A stretch of 40,438 nt of DNA from an uncultured Bacteroidaceae bacterium (GTDB lineage: Bacteria; Bacteroidota; Bacteroidia; Bacteroidales; Bacteroidaceae), in NCBI GenBank assembly GCA_905235305.1, contig CAJOLC010000009.1:1-40438 (forward strand). The letters are read 5' to 3'. Positions 20,558-28,153 of this stretch are shown piece by piece; position 1 is the first letter of the stretch, and each line of letters begins with the position of its first letter. Position numbers and translations under genes: made by a program. Below the pieces are notes generated by a model. That model had not been told where the DNA came from. It ran no database searches and worked only from the letters and a program-made list of their open reading frames with translations.

Positions 20558-21568
20558 CTACTTATCGTCGGGTTTATAGAAGATTCTATTGGCTCCGCTG
20601 GTTATCCTCACCAGTTCGGGATGCTCCGCAGCGAAGGTGTCGATGTGGCGCATGCGCTTTTCCTGCAGGATTTCATCTACTGCGATGAGTATTCCCGTCT
20701 CCTCCACGTCGCCGAAACCATCGTTGATGGCCGTGCCGAACAGTTTCATCGTGGGGCTCAGACCCATATAGGCGTTGACGAGCGGCGGTATGTTGTAGCC
20801 CAAAGCACGTACTTCGTGATTGAGGATACGGTAGTCTGCCTTGAAGTCCTCCTCGGTGAAGAGCATCTTGAACTGCTCCGGGTCGTGCCAGTACTTGAGG
20901 GGCTTCATGGGATAAATAAGGTTGTCCGGGTCGGGGAAGTGCTTGTTGAGGAAATAGAGAATCATGTCCCTTGCCATACGGTCATAGCTGGGATACATCG
21001 TGAACTTACCGAAGAGATATCGGATAGTAGGTTCGATGACCACGATTGCCCCGAGGCCGTCCCAAAGGTTGTCGAGTGCGAAGATGCCTTTCCTGCCCCG
21101 AAGCGTGCTCTGATACTCGAGGGTGACGAACGAGCGGCCCAGTTCGATGGTCCAGGGAGCATAGTCCTTCATGAACTTCTCCGAGAAGCGGAACATGTGG
21201 CTGGTGGCGAGGATGGGCTGTCCATCTGCGTCTATCTGCCAGTCCTTGCCGAGGATGTAGCGGTAGCCGCCTACTATCTCTTCCGTTTCAGGGTCCCAGA
21301 CGAGGATTTGCTTATAGCAGTTCTCGCAGGTGTCGAACTCGTCGAGGTCGATACTCTTACCCGTCCCGCCGCCGGCAGCACGGAAGGCTATCTCGCGGAG
21401 GCGTCCTATCTCGTGTACGACATGCGGCGAATCGTGCCAAGTGACAACATAAACTTCGTTGTCGCTCTTGTTTGTCATTCGCAACTTCTTGTCGGGCGTG
21501 AGTTCTGCCTTCAGTACTTCTGCAGGGATGGGTTCTGCGATGGGTTCCATTATTTTGTTTTCTTCCAT
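20558..21568 (-). CDS. glsB: Glycine-lipid N-acyltransferase GlsB-like (OlsB/hemolysin family)
   Basis: A GNAT-fold N-acyltransferase of the OlsB family, which in Bacteroides transfers a 3-hydroxy fatty acid to glycine as the first step of glycine-lipid synthesis. The protein (336 aa from the ATG at 21568; a GTG at 21580 is possible) has the family features EIGRLREIAFRAAGGGTGKSIDLDEFD, EIVGGYRYILG and the ELGRSFVTLEYQ block, followed by TMYPSYDRMARDMILYFLNKHF. It is directly downstream of a PlsC-like acyltransferase matching GlsA, and that pairing is what supports the gls assignment over an ornithine-lipid role. Both functions are inferred from the family. Confidence 0.82.
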   Translation of the reverse strand: MEENKIMEPIAEPIPAEVLKAELTPDKKLRMTNKSDNEVYVVTWHDSPHVVHEIGRLREIAFRAAGGGTGKSIDLDEFDTCENCYKQILVWDPETEEIVGGYRYILGKDWQIDADGQPILATSHMFRFSEKFMKDYAPWTIELGRSFVTLEYQSTLRGRKGIFALDNLWDGLGAIVVIEPTIRYLFGKFTMYPSYDRMARDMILYFLNKHFPDPDNLIYPMKPLKYWHDPEQFKMLFTEEDFKADYRILNHEVRALGYNIPPLVNAYMGLSPTMKLFGTAINDGFGDVEETGILIAVDEILQEKRMRHIDTFAAEHPELVRITSGANRIFYKPDDK

Positions 21569-21586
21569 AATTCTCTCCACTATAAA

Positions 21587-22390
21587 CTATATGCTATACA
21601 CTTGGTCTTGCACCCATCTTCCCCACTCTGCGGGTGTCTTTGTCTTGTCGAAAGTCTGCCAGGGGATGGGTTTGCCAATGCGTACGGTGTAGTGCTTGCC
21701 TCGGCTCCGATACATTTCGTCGGGCAGGAGGGCCATTGCGAAGTTCGGCAGATGCAGCCGCTTGCACCAACGCGCCACGCTGTAGAAGCGGTTCGAGTTC
21801 CTTCCTTCGAAGTGGATGGGCACGATGTCGCGCTCGTGCTGCACGCTCTTCGTGACGAACGCCTTGTTCCATGGGATGTCGCGGATGGTTCCGTCGTCCT
21901 GCTTACGGCTGCAGAGTCCTGCGGGGAACATGATGACGTGGCTGTCGGAGGCAAAGGTTGCTTCCACCAGAGCAGGGAAGGAGCGTGAGTTCTTGCCTAT
22001 CTTGTTGATGGGGACGCACAGTGGTGCGAGTCCTTTAAGGTTCATGAGGAGGTCGTTTACGAGGTATTTGATGTTGCCGTCGTAGTGTTCGCCGATGATC
22101 CAGCCGAGGGTTACGCCGTCGACCGCCCCGAGGGGATGGTTCGAGACGAAGGTATAGGGGCGTCCGTCGTCGGGGAGGTTTTCCTTGCCCTCCACGCTGA
22201 CTTCGGCGCCGACATACTCCACGACGCCTTTGCAAAAGTCGACGCCTTCCCTTTCCTGGCGCAGGTATACGTTGATGAACTCTTGATGGATGATGCGGGC
22301 CAGCAGGCTGGTGAGCCATTTCGGGATGTATTTGGCTTTCTTTCCTGCACGCTCGCGGACGATTTTGTCAATGTCGATTTCGTTTATCAT
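21587..22390 (-). CDS. glsA: Glycine-lipid O-acyltransferase GlsA-like (PlsC family)
   Basis: A 267-aa PlsC-type 1-acyl-transferase that would acylate the hydroxyl of the N-acylated glycine made by GlsB. The catalytic H-x4-D motif is SNHPLGAVDG (about residues 83-92). Further acyltransferase motifs are the PINKIGKNSRSF block, VIMFPAGLCSRKQDDG (motif III, about 152-167) and IVPIHFEGRNS. No transmembrane helix is obvious, so it is probably a peripheral membrane protein. Its ATG overlaps the stop codon of the upstream small gene by one base (ATGA type), and glsB starts 18 bp after its stop, so the genes are translationally close. Confidence 0.82.
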   Translation of the reverse strand: MINEIDIDKIVRERAGKKAKYIPKWLTSLLARIIHQEFINVYLRQEREGVDFCKGVVEYVGAEVSVEGKENLPDDGRPYTFVSNHPLGAVDGVTLGWIIGEHYDGNIKYLVNDLLMNLKGLAPLCVPINKIGKNSRSFPALVEATFASDSHVIMFPAGLCSRKQDDGTIRDIPWNKAFVTKSVQHERDIVPIHFEGRNSNRFYSVARWCKRLHLPNFAMALLPDEMYRSRGKHYTVRIGKPIPWQTFDKTKTPAEWGRWVQDQVYSI

Positions 22391-22755
22391 CAGTTGATTG
22401 TTATTGGTCGGTTATTGATGAAGTAGCGTCCCCGGGGCAGTCCGCCGAGCCAGTTGGTGCCCTTGTTGAGGCGGGCCGTCAGGTAGAGTACGCCGTTCTG
22501 GTTGTAGATGGGCAGCAGCTGATTATGGTCGCTTAGTATCTGGACGACGCGACCTGTGACGTTTATCTGTACGGGGTAGGCCGAGGTGTTCATCCGCCTG
22601 GACTGAGGCATTTCGAGGGATGGCATGGCCACGATGAGGGTATCGGGATTGCGATGCACCAGAGTCTTGCGTTTGCGCACGGCTCCTTCGGCCGGCAAGC
22701 ACAGCAAGGCAGCCAGCGCGAACAGACAAATTTGCAATCTCGGAGTTACTCGCAT
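22390..22755 (-). CDS. Small secreted protein, function unknown
   Basis: I do not recognise it beyond a Bacteroidetes secreted protein. The 121-aa product from the ATG at 22755 has a signal peptide (MRVTPRLQICLFALAALLCLPAEGA) and a short beta-rich body (VQINVTGRVVQILSDHNQLLPIYNQNGVLYLTARL ... GRYFINNRPITIN), which is like small Ig-like or DUF3244-type secreted proteins. An in-frame ATG at 22782 lies inside the -7 box and is rejected. It is the first gene after a perfect promoter and overlaps glsA by one base, so it heads the long train glsA-glsB-dgt-dut and beyond. Confidence 0.75.
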   Translation of the reverse strand: MRVTPRLQICLFALAALLCLPAEGAVRKRKTLVHRNPDTLIVAMPSLEMPQSRRMNTSAYPVQINVTGRVVQILSDHNQLLPIYNQNGVLYLTARLNKGTNWLGGLPRGRYFINNRPITIN

Positions 22756-22779
22756 GAAAACATTTCCTCTATCAAGGGA

Positions 22780-22811
22780 CAAAATTACACATTTCCCAGC
22801 AAAAAGACAAA
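22780..22811 (-). promoter_or_regulatory. Bacteroidetes promoter of the gls-dgt-dut gene train
   Basis: On the minus strand TTTG (22808-22811), 20 bp, TAATTTTG (22780-22787): a full consensus match. The start codon at 22755 is about 25 bp further on. No comparable promoter was seen before recQ at 14839. Confidence 0.8.
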
Positions 22812-22832
22812 TAATCGGTCGAGTTTTTCAGG

Positions 22833-22868
22833 CAACTATAGTAACTATAGAATATAGGTACTATAAAA
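22833..22868. repeat. CTATAGTAA-containing short spacer repeat
   Basis: Overlapping short words ACTATAGTAACTATAG, AATATAGG and TACTATAA fill the spacer upstream of the promoter. The stretch resembles the parE spacer at 4366-4405. Confidence 0.4.
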
Positions 22869-22885
22869 GCCCCAACAGAGGGGGC
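22865..22885 (-). terminator. Candidate intrinsic terminator downstream of thiL
   Basis: Minus strand: GCCCC, 7-nt loop, GGGGC, then TTTTATAG. The stem is 5 bp and GC-only. It stands behind a stronger candidate (22927-22951) for transcripts coming from thiL. Confidence 0.5.
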
Positions 22886-22893
22886 AAAAAAAT

Positions 22894-22981
22894 CCCCTAC
22901 AGGACGTTGGTCATTCCTCTATAGGGAAAAAAAAGACGCGGCACGCCGCGTTGATTGATTCGGCGTGCCGCGTCGGGAAAT
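22894..22981. repeat. 22-bp tandem array R5 (CCTCTATAGGG x2, GCGGCRYGCCGC x2)
   Basis: Four units start at 22894, 22916, 22938 and 22960, all in one 22-bp register. The first two have cores CCCCTACAGG (decayed) and CCTCTATAGGG with linkers GTTGGTCATT and A8GAC; the last two have GCGGCACGCCGCG and TCGGCGTGCCGCG. The order (TATAGGG type, then GC type) is the same as in R3 and R7. The array ends 8 bp before the thiL stop codon. Confidence 0.9.
22927..22951 (-). terminator. Intrinsic terminator formed by an R5 repeat unit
   Basis: Read on the minus strand, ACGCGG-CGTG-CCGCGT is a 6-bp perfect GC-rich stem with a 4-nt loop. One C follows and then eight T. This is a canonical Rho-independent terminator for the thiL transcript and is made of the core and linker of one 22-bp unit. 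Confidence 0.75.
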
Positions 22982-22989
22982 CCGGTATA

Positions 22990-24060
22990 TTACTTCTTCA
23001 GAGGATTCCAGCCTTGTGCCTTGAGCTGGTGCTCTCCGCCGTCGCGCGTAATGAGGGCCATGCCCTTGTCCTGCTCGGTGATATAGCCGATGACGTGTAC
23101 GTCGTCGAGGGCCGAGACGGTGTCGTTCATCGAGAGCGGCACGGTGAAGAGCAGTTCGTAGTCTTCGCCGCCGTTGAGGGCACAGGTGCTGACGTTCAGG
23201 TTCAGCTCTTCGGCCATGGCAGCGGTCTGGTAGTCGAGAGGCAGCCTCTCTTCGTAGATGCGGCAACCCGTCTGGCTCTGCTTGCAGATGTGCATGAGTT
23301 CGCTGCTCAATCCGTCGCTGATGTCCATCATGCTCGTCGGGTGGATGCCTGCCTCGCGGAGCGCCTCGATGATGTCTCCACGCGCCTCGGGTTTGAGCTG
23401 CCGCTCGAGGATGTACTCGCGGCCGCTGAAGTCGGGCTGAGCCTCACGCAGGGCCTCCATCTGCTCCTTGCTGCCGCTGCGCCTGGCTTCCTCTACTTGG
23501 GAATCGTAGATGGCCTTCTCCCTCTCCAGGAGCTGCAGCCCCATGTAGGCGGCGCCGAGGTTTCCGCTGACGCAGATGAGGTCGGTCGGCTGGGCACCAC
23601 TACGCAGGACCAGGTCCTCGCTCCGTGCCTCGCCGATAGCCGTAATGCTGATGGCGAGGCCGGTCAGGCTGGCAGTCGTGTCGCCGCCCACAATATCGAC
23701 GCCCCACTTATCGCAGGCCAGACGCATACCCGCGTAGAGGTCCTCTATATCCTCCACCTTGAACTTGCTCGAGATGGCGAGGCTCACAGTCAGCTGCAGC
23801 GGCCTGGCATTCATGGCGAACACGTCCGAGAGGTTCACCATGACCGCTTTGTAGCCCAGATGCCGCAGGGGGACGTATGTGAGGTCGAAGTGTACGCCTT
23901 CCATCAAGAGGTCGGTCGTGACTACAGTCCGCATACCTTCCGTTGGCGCAAGGATGGCACAGTCGTCGCCAATGCCACGGATGGTGGACTCGTTCTTTGT
24001 CGTTATGTCTTTCGCAAGGCGGTCTATCAGACCAAACTCACCCAGTTCGGATATCTCCAT
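22990..24060 (-). CDS. thiL: Thiamine-monophosphate kinase
   Basis: Phosphorylates thiamine monophosphate with ATP to the active cofactor thiamine diphosphate. The 356-aa protein (ATG at 24060; ten extra upstream codons are rejected) starts with the classic ISELGEFGLIDRL. It carries the metal-binding aspartates of the PurM/ThiL fold: GIGDDCAIL (about 34-42), VTTDLLMEGVHFDL (about 54-67), VNLSDVFAMNARP and DIVGGDTTAS. The C-terminal half has MMDISDGLSSEL and GGEDYELLFTV. Length is typical. It lies behind the nucleoside phosphorylase gene, and the spacer between them is a large inverted repeat. Confidence 0.96.
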   Translation of the reverse strand: MEISELGEFGLIDRLAKDITTKNESTIRGIGDDCAILAPTEGMRTVVTTDLLMEGVHFDLTYVPLRHLGYKAVMVNLSDVFAMNARPLQLTVSLAISSKFKVEDIEDLYAGMRLACDKWGVDIVGGDTTASLTGLAISITAIGEARSEDLVLRSGAQPTDLICVSGNLGAAYMGLQLLEREKAIYDSQVEEARRSGSKEQMEALREAQPDFSGREYILERQLKPEARGDIIEALREAGIHPTSMMDISDGLSSELMHICKQSQTGCRIYEERLPLDYQTAAMAEELNLNVSTCALNGGEDYELLFTVPLSMNDTVSALDDVHVIGYITEQDKGMALITRDGGEHQLKAQGWNPLKK

Positions 24061-24069
24061 AATCTGCTT

Positions 24070-24161
24070 AAAAATGAAATGATGAAACAATGAAAGAATG
24101 AAGATAAAGCACTCCTAAGGAGATCCCGCTTTCATTTCTTCATTCTTTCATTCTTTCATTT
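24070..24161. repeat. Large inverted repeat of GAATGAAA-type words
   Basis: The left arm (24070-24110) and right arm (24128-24161) are built of words such as AATGAAAG and TGAA, and are largely complementary (AAAAATGAAA ... TTTCATTTTT). The loop holds CTCCTAAGGAG. In the minus-strand transcript this would give a stem of over 30 bp between PNP and thiL. Confidence 0.7.
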
Positions 24162-24968
24162 TTATGATTTAATCATTTCCTCGATGAGGGTCGCCATGGA
24201 GGGTTGGGCTGCCTCTGCTGCCCGGAGCACCTCTTCATGCGTAATCTTCATCGGAATCTCCAGGCCGCCCAGGTCGGTGATGATGCTTAGGCCGAAGCAT
24301 TCTATGCCGCAATGGTGGGCGACAATCACTTCGGGAACAGTGCTCATGCCTATCGCATCGGCTCCCCAGCGCGTAAACATGCGGTACTCTGCCGGCGTCT
24401 CGTAGGTGGGGCCCTGTGTCGCAAGATACACACCATGCTGGATCCTGATGCCATGCTTAGCGGCAACCGCGTCGGCCTTGGCTATCAAGTCTTTGCTATA
24501 AACCTCTCCCATGTCCGGGAATCGCGGCCCGGTCGGGACGTTGGGGCCGTGAAGGGGATTCTCGGGCATATAGTTGATGTGGTCGGTAATTATCATGATG
24601 TCGCCGATGCGGAAGTCCGGATTGGTGCCTCCGGCAGCATTGCTCACGTAAAGCGTCTTGATGCCCAGCTCGTACATGATGCGTACGGGGAACGTCACCT
24701 CCTGCATCGTCCAGCCTTCATAATAGTGGAACCGGCCCTCCATGGCCATTACATCGACTCCCCCGAGCTTGCCGAAGATGAGTTCCCCTGCATGACCTTC
24801 GACGGTGGATACTGGGAAATTGGGAATCTCCCTGTAAGGAAATGTCCTAAGCCTATCTATGCGTCTGGCCAGTTCCCCAAGGCCAGAACCCAGGACAATG
24901 GCAATCGTCGGTGCATTCGGCACTCTCTCCCGAAGCCATTCAGCTGTTTCTTTTATTTTCCCGTACAT
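24162..24968 (-). CDS. punA: Purine-nucleoside phosphorylase (PNP-I, trimeric type)
   Basis: Splits purine nucleosides with phosphate into base and ribose-1-phosphate, for purine salvage. The 268-aa protein has IAIVLGSGLGELA (phosphate-binding loop, about 23-35), EGHAGELIFG, MEGRFHYYEG, the base-binding block VSNAAGGTNPDFRIGDIMIITDHIN (about 118-142), YLATQGPTYETPAEYRM and the IGMSTVPEVIVAHHCGI and ITDLGG motifs. Size and motifs fit the trimeric class that prefers guanosine/inosine. The gene overlaps the lpxK 3' end by 29 bp, so it belongs to the sppA-lpxK transcript. Confidence 0.95.
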   Translation of the reverse strand: MYGKIKETAEWLRERVPNAPTIAIVLGSGLGELARRIDRLRTFPYREIPNFPVSTVEGHAGELIFGKLGGVDVMAMEGRFHYYEGWTMQEVTFPVRIMYELGIKTLYVSNAAGGTNPDFRIGDIMIITDHINYMPENPLHGPNVPTGPRFPDMGEVYSKDLIAKADAVAAKHGIRIQHGVYLATQGPTYETPAEYRMFTRWGADAIGMSTVPEVIVAHHCGIECFGLSIITDLGGLEIPMKITHEEVLRAAEAAQPSMATLIEEMIKS

Positions 24969-26028
24969 AGTCGTTTATCATTTTATCGAATGTTACTTTC
25001 TCGTCTCGCATAATGCTTATCCCGATGGGGAGCACATAAGTGCACCGCTTGACCTCGTCCGTGAGCCCGTCAAGGTGCAGGAGCCGGGCCGCGTCCTTCT
25101 CCGTAGTGATGATGATATGCGGCTGGGGCAGGTCGTGCAATGCCCTGTTGATGGCCTCTACATCACGCCTCGTGAAGTAATGGTGGTCGGGGAAAGGGAG
25201 CGTGCTCACATGCTGAACGAACTTCCTGACGTCCTGCTCCATCTGCCGCGGGCTGGCGATGCCTGTCAGGAGGAGCACATGAGTGTTGTCTTTCCGCAGC
25301 ATCTCGGGTTCGAGCATGCCGTCGCCCCATAGCTGATGCATGGTCTCGTAGGTGAGCGTACTGAAGAAGAGTTGCTGATACGGCCTGATGTTCAGGGCCG
25401 AGAGGATGACTCGGAAGCCCATCGCATTGATATGCTTGGGGCATTTCGTCACGATGACCGTCGAGGCACGGCTGCTTGAGGAAGGTCGTTCACGCAGTCG
25501 TCCGGCAGGCAGGAGGCAGTCGTCCGAGATGATGCGGTGATAGTCGACGAGCAGGATATTATGGCCCGCCTTCACATATCGGTGCTGGAAAGCATCGTCA
25601 AGCAGTATCACCTCAACATCCTTGGTAGCCTCGTCCGTCAGGAGCCGCTTAATGCCCCGGCGTCTGTTGGCATCTACGGCAACATACACATCAGGGAACT
25701 TCTGCTTTATCTGCCATGGTTCGTCGCCTATCTCCTCCATTGAAGAGGTCGTCGCGGAGAGGATGTAGCCCTTCGTCTTGCGCTTGTATCCACGGCTGAG
25801 CACAGCCACCCGATATCTTCCGGCAAGGAGGCGGATGAGATACTCCACAGTGGGCGTCTTGCCAGTGCCGCCTACGGTGATGTTTCCGATGTTGATGATC
25901 GGTATGTCATACGACACGGAAGGCAGCACGCCCATGTCGAAAAGAGCGTTCCTGACGTCCACTCCCAGCCCATAAAGCCAGCTGAGCGGCATCAGCCATC
26001 TGCGTTTCTGTGTCAAATCACCTTCCAT
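24940..26028 (-). CDS. lpxK: Tetraacyldisaccharide 4'-kinase (lipid A kinase)
   Basis: Adds the 4'-phosphate to the lipid A disaccharide at the inner membrane. From the ATG at 26028 the protein is 362 aa; an upstream extension translates the repeat spacer and is rejected. It begins with a hydrophobic stretch (LMPLSWLYGLGVDVRN), then the Walker A loop NIGNITVGGTGKTPTVEYL (about 47-65), VLSRGYKRKTKG, DEPWQIKQKFPDVYVAVDANR and the VILLDDAFQHRYVK motif with the catalytic Asp region, and later LLLTGIASP and FPDHHYFTRRDVE. All are usual for LpxK. It overlaps the nucleoside phosphorylase gene. Confidence 0.95.
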   Translation of the reverse strand: MEGDLTQKRRWLMPLSWLYGLGVDVRNALFDMGVLPSVSYDIPIINIGNITVGGTGKTPTVEYLIRLLAGRYRVAVLSRGYKRKTKGYILSATTSSMEEIGDEPWQIKQKFPDVYVAVDANRRRGIKRLLTDEATKDVEVILLDDAFQHRYVKAGHNILLVDYHRIISDDCLLPAGRLRERPSSSSRASTVIVTKCPKHINAMGFRVILSALNIRPYQQLFFSTLTYETMHQLWGDGMLEPEMLRKDNTHVLLLTGIASPRQMEQDVRKFVQHVSTLPFPDHHYFTRRDVEAINRALHDLPQPHIIITTEKDAARLLHLDGLTDEVKRCTYVLPIGISIMRDEKVTFDKMINDYVRENKRNS

Positions 26029-26032
26029 ACAA

Positions 26033-26129
26033 GTGAAAGTTGAAGAGGTTAAAAGGTTAAAAGGAAGGGAAAAGGTGAAAGGCTGAAACAGTGAAAGGCA
26101 CAGTCGTAACCTTTTCACCTTTTTACCTT
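26033..26129. repeat. GTTAAAAGG-type spacer with inverted repeat
   Basis: Short words GTTAAAAG, GGTGAAAGG and GTGAAAGG repeat through the spacer between sppA and lpxK. The end (CCTTTTCACC, TTTTTACCTTTTA) is complementary to the start, so a long AU-rich stem can form in the transcript, as in the PNP-thiL spacer. Confidence 0.6.
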
Positions 26130-27899
26130 TTACTTGATGTTCGGTTCGTAGGGTAGTCTGGCCTGTATCGGATTCATCTTTCCGATGCGACGGACTATGG
26201 CAAAGGCGGGATAGTACTCGCCAAGAGCGGCACGGATATGGTCCTCCATGTATCCGTTCTTGCTCTTATCAAGCATCGACATATACCATGGTTCGGTACC
26301 TGGATAACGTCCGACGGTGTATTTCTCCACATCGGCAAGCTTGGCAGCCGCTTCTATGGCATCGTCGAGATTACCGAGCTTGTCGACAAGGCCTATGTTC
26401 TGTGCCTGCTCGCCCGTCCATACACGGCCCTCTGCAATAGCCTTCACGCTGTCCTGAGCCATGCCTCTGCCACCTGCGACGCGGCCTGTGAAGAGTTCAT
26501 AGCCTTGGTTGATGTAGGCTTGCAACTTGGCGGATTCGTTGGCATTGAAGGGGCGAGTGAACGATCCGAAGTCGCTCATCGCGTTGGTCTTCACTACGTC
26601 GAAGGTGAGGCCAAGCTTCTGCGTGAGCAGTTCGCTTGCATCGGGAATCATGCCGAAGATGCCGATGCTGCCCGTCAAAGTAGTGGGCTCAGCCCAAATC
26701 TCATTGGCGCCGCAGCTGATGTAGTAGCCTCCGCTGGCTGCCAAACCACCCATGCTGATGACGACAGGCTTTTCGGCACGCAAGAGTTGTATCTCGTGCC
26801 AGATTTGTTCACTTGCATAGGCTGAGCCGCCCGGGCTGTTGACGCGGATGACGACTGCCTTTACATCCTTGTTCTTACGCAGTTTCTGGAGCTCGGTAAT
26901 TGTTTCATTCGTGGTGATGGAGTGTTCCTGGTTGAAGCCCGAGCCCTTGCTGTCTGAGATTTCCCCGTAGGCATAATAGACGGCGACCTCATCGCTGACC
27001 TTGTCTCCAAGGTTGTCTCCAGCAGCGACATCTGCAATTTTTGTGAACTTCAGGTCGTCGTCGTCGCCAAGTTCGAGACGTTCCTTGAGGGCTTTCTTTA
27101 CGTCGCTGATGTAGGCGAGCTTGTCGGCGAGACGACATTCGACGTACTTCTTCGCGTTGCACAGGAGGATAGCCGAGTCGGCGAAGGCATTCAGTTCGTC
27201 CGCATCAATCTTTCTGCTTTTTGCCACGTCCTGCAGTATGTTGTTCCAGATGCTGTAAAGGTAGCTCTTCACCTGCTCGCGGTTGGCGTCGCTCATCTCT
27301 GTATTGATGTAGGGTTCGACTGCGCTCTTGTACGTTCCGACCTTGAAGACTTGCATCTTGACGCCTATTTTCTTCAGCAGTCCGGTGTAGAAGATGGGCT
27401 GACTTGCCATGCCGCAGAAGTCGATCGAGCCGCTGGGATTGAGGAAGAGCTCGTCTGCGACGGAGCAGAGATAGTAGGCTCCGCGGCTGTAGCTATCGCC
27501 GTATGCCACGATCCACTTGCCGCTTTCCTTGAATTCGACGAGGGCCCTGCGCAGTTCCTGCAGGTCGGCAGGATAGGCGGCGAGCGAGCCTCCCTTCAGG
27601 TAGATGCCCTTCACGCGGTCGTTCTTAGCAGCCTTCTTGATGGCATCGAGTGCCTGGTCGAGTCCGATGGAAGGGTCCTCTTCCGTTGATAATATGTCCA
27701 TCGGCGAGCCTTCGCCGGCTCTTTCCACTACTTCGCCGTCCAGGTTGATGCGCAGGACGCTATTCTTAGGCACGGAGCCGCTTGTTCCTTCGCTTGCCAT
27801 CATACCGGCAAGGGACACGACTGTGATGATGGTGAAAATGATGCTGGTCAGGATAAGACCTACTATCGTTGCCAGCACGTACTTGAGAAACTCTTTCAT
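26130..27899 (-). CDS. sppA: Signal peptide peptidase SppA, 67 kDa type
   Basis: A membrane-anchored serine protease that digests leftover signal peptides. The 589-aa protein has one N-terminal transmembrane helix (about 8-31, YVLATIVGLILTSIIFTIITVVSLAG) and two S49 domains. The catalytic pair of the long SppA type is present: Lys in KVGTYKSAVEP (about 191) and Ser in MGGLAASGGYYIS (about 389). Other landmarks are VNSPGGSAYASEQIW and TLTGSIGIFG. Length is normal for the double-domain form. It is the first gene of sppA-lpxK-PNP-thiL, with a promoter upstream. Confidence 0.95.
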   Translation of the reverse strand: MKEFLKYVLATIVGLILTSIIFTIITVVSLAGMMASEGTSGSVPKNSVLRINLDGEVVERAGEGSPMDILSTEEDPSIGLDQALDAIKKAAKNDRVKGIYLKGGSLAAYPADLQELRRALVEFKESGKWIVAYGDSYSRGAYYLCSVADELFLNPSGSIDFCGMASQPIFYTGLLKKIGVKMQVFKVGTYKSAVEPYINTEMSDANREQVKSYLYSIWNNILQDVAKSRKIDADELNAFADSAILLCNAKKYVECRLADKLAYISDVKKALKERLELGDDDDLKFTKIADVAAGDNLGDKVSDEVAVYYAYGEISDSKGSGFNQEHSITTNETITELQKLRKNKDVKAVVIRVNSPGGSAYASEQIWHEIQLLRAEKPVVISMGGLAASGGYYISCGANEIWAEPTTLTGSIGIFGMIPDASELLTQKLGLTFDVVKTNAMSDFGSFTRPFNANESAKLQAYINQGYELFTGRVAGGRGMAQDSVKAIAEGRVWTGEQAQNIGLVDKLGNLDDAIEAAAKLADVEKYTVGRYPGTEPWYMSMLDKSKNGYMEDHIRAALGEYYPAFAIVRRIGKMNPIQARLPYEPNIK

Positions 27900-27951
27900 A
27901 AAACTGTTTATTTAGGTTATTATTTTCTTTATAACGTATAGTATTAGGGAG

Positions 27952-27982
27952 CAAAGTTAGCAAATAAAACGTTTCCCTGCAA
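27952..27982 (-). promoter_or_regulatory. Bacteroidetes promoter of sppA
   Basis: TAACTTTG (27952-27959) is preceded by TTGC 19 bp upstream on the minus strand; the -7 box is perfect and the -33 box has one or two mismatches. The leader is about 45 nt. Confidence 0.65.
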
Positions 27983-28039
27983 GGTTTTCGGTAAAAAAAG
28001 ACTATTATATGAAACCTTATGCCATACCTCTGCTCAAAA

Positions 28040-28149
28040 CGCGACGTACCACGCCAAGAAAGATGGCGTGCCAGGTCGGCAAAGATGACGTGCCGCATTG
28101 GCAAAGATGGCGTGCCGCATTGGCAAAGATGGCGTGCCGCGTCGGACGA
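28040..28149. repeat. 22-bp tandem array R6 (GGCGTGCCGC type)
   Basis: Units start at 28040 (degenerate), 28062, 28084, 28106 and 28128, period 22 bp. The core is GGCGTGCC(GC) with the linker ATTGGCAAAGAT; the third and fourth differ at one place in the first half. Only the GC-type core occurs here, without the TATAGGG type. The array ends 4 bp before the stop codon of the flippase-like gene. Confidence 0.88.
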
Positions 28150-28153
28150 CTTG

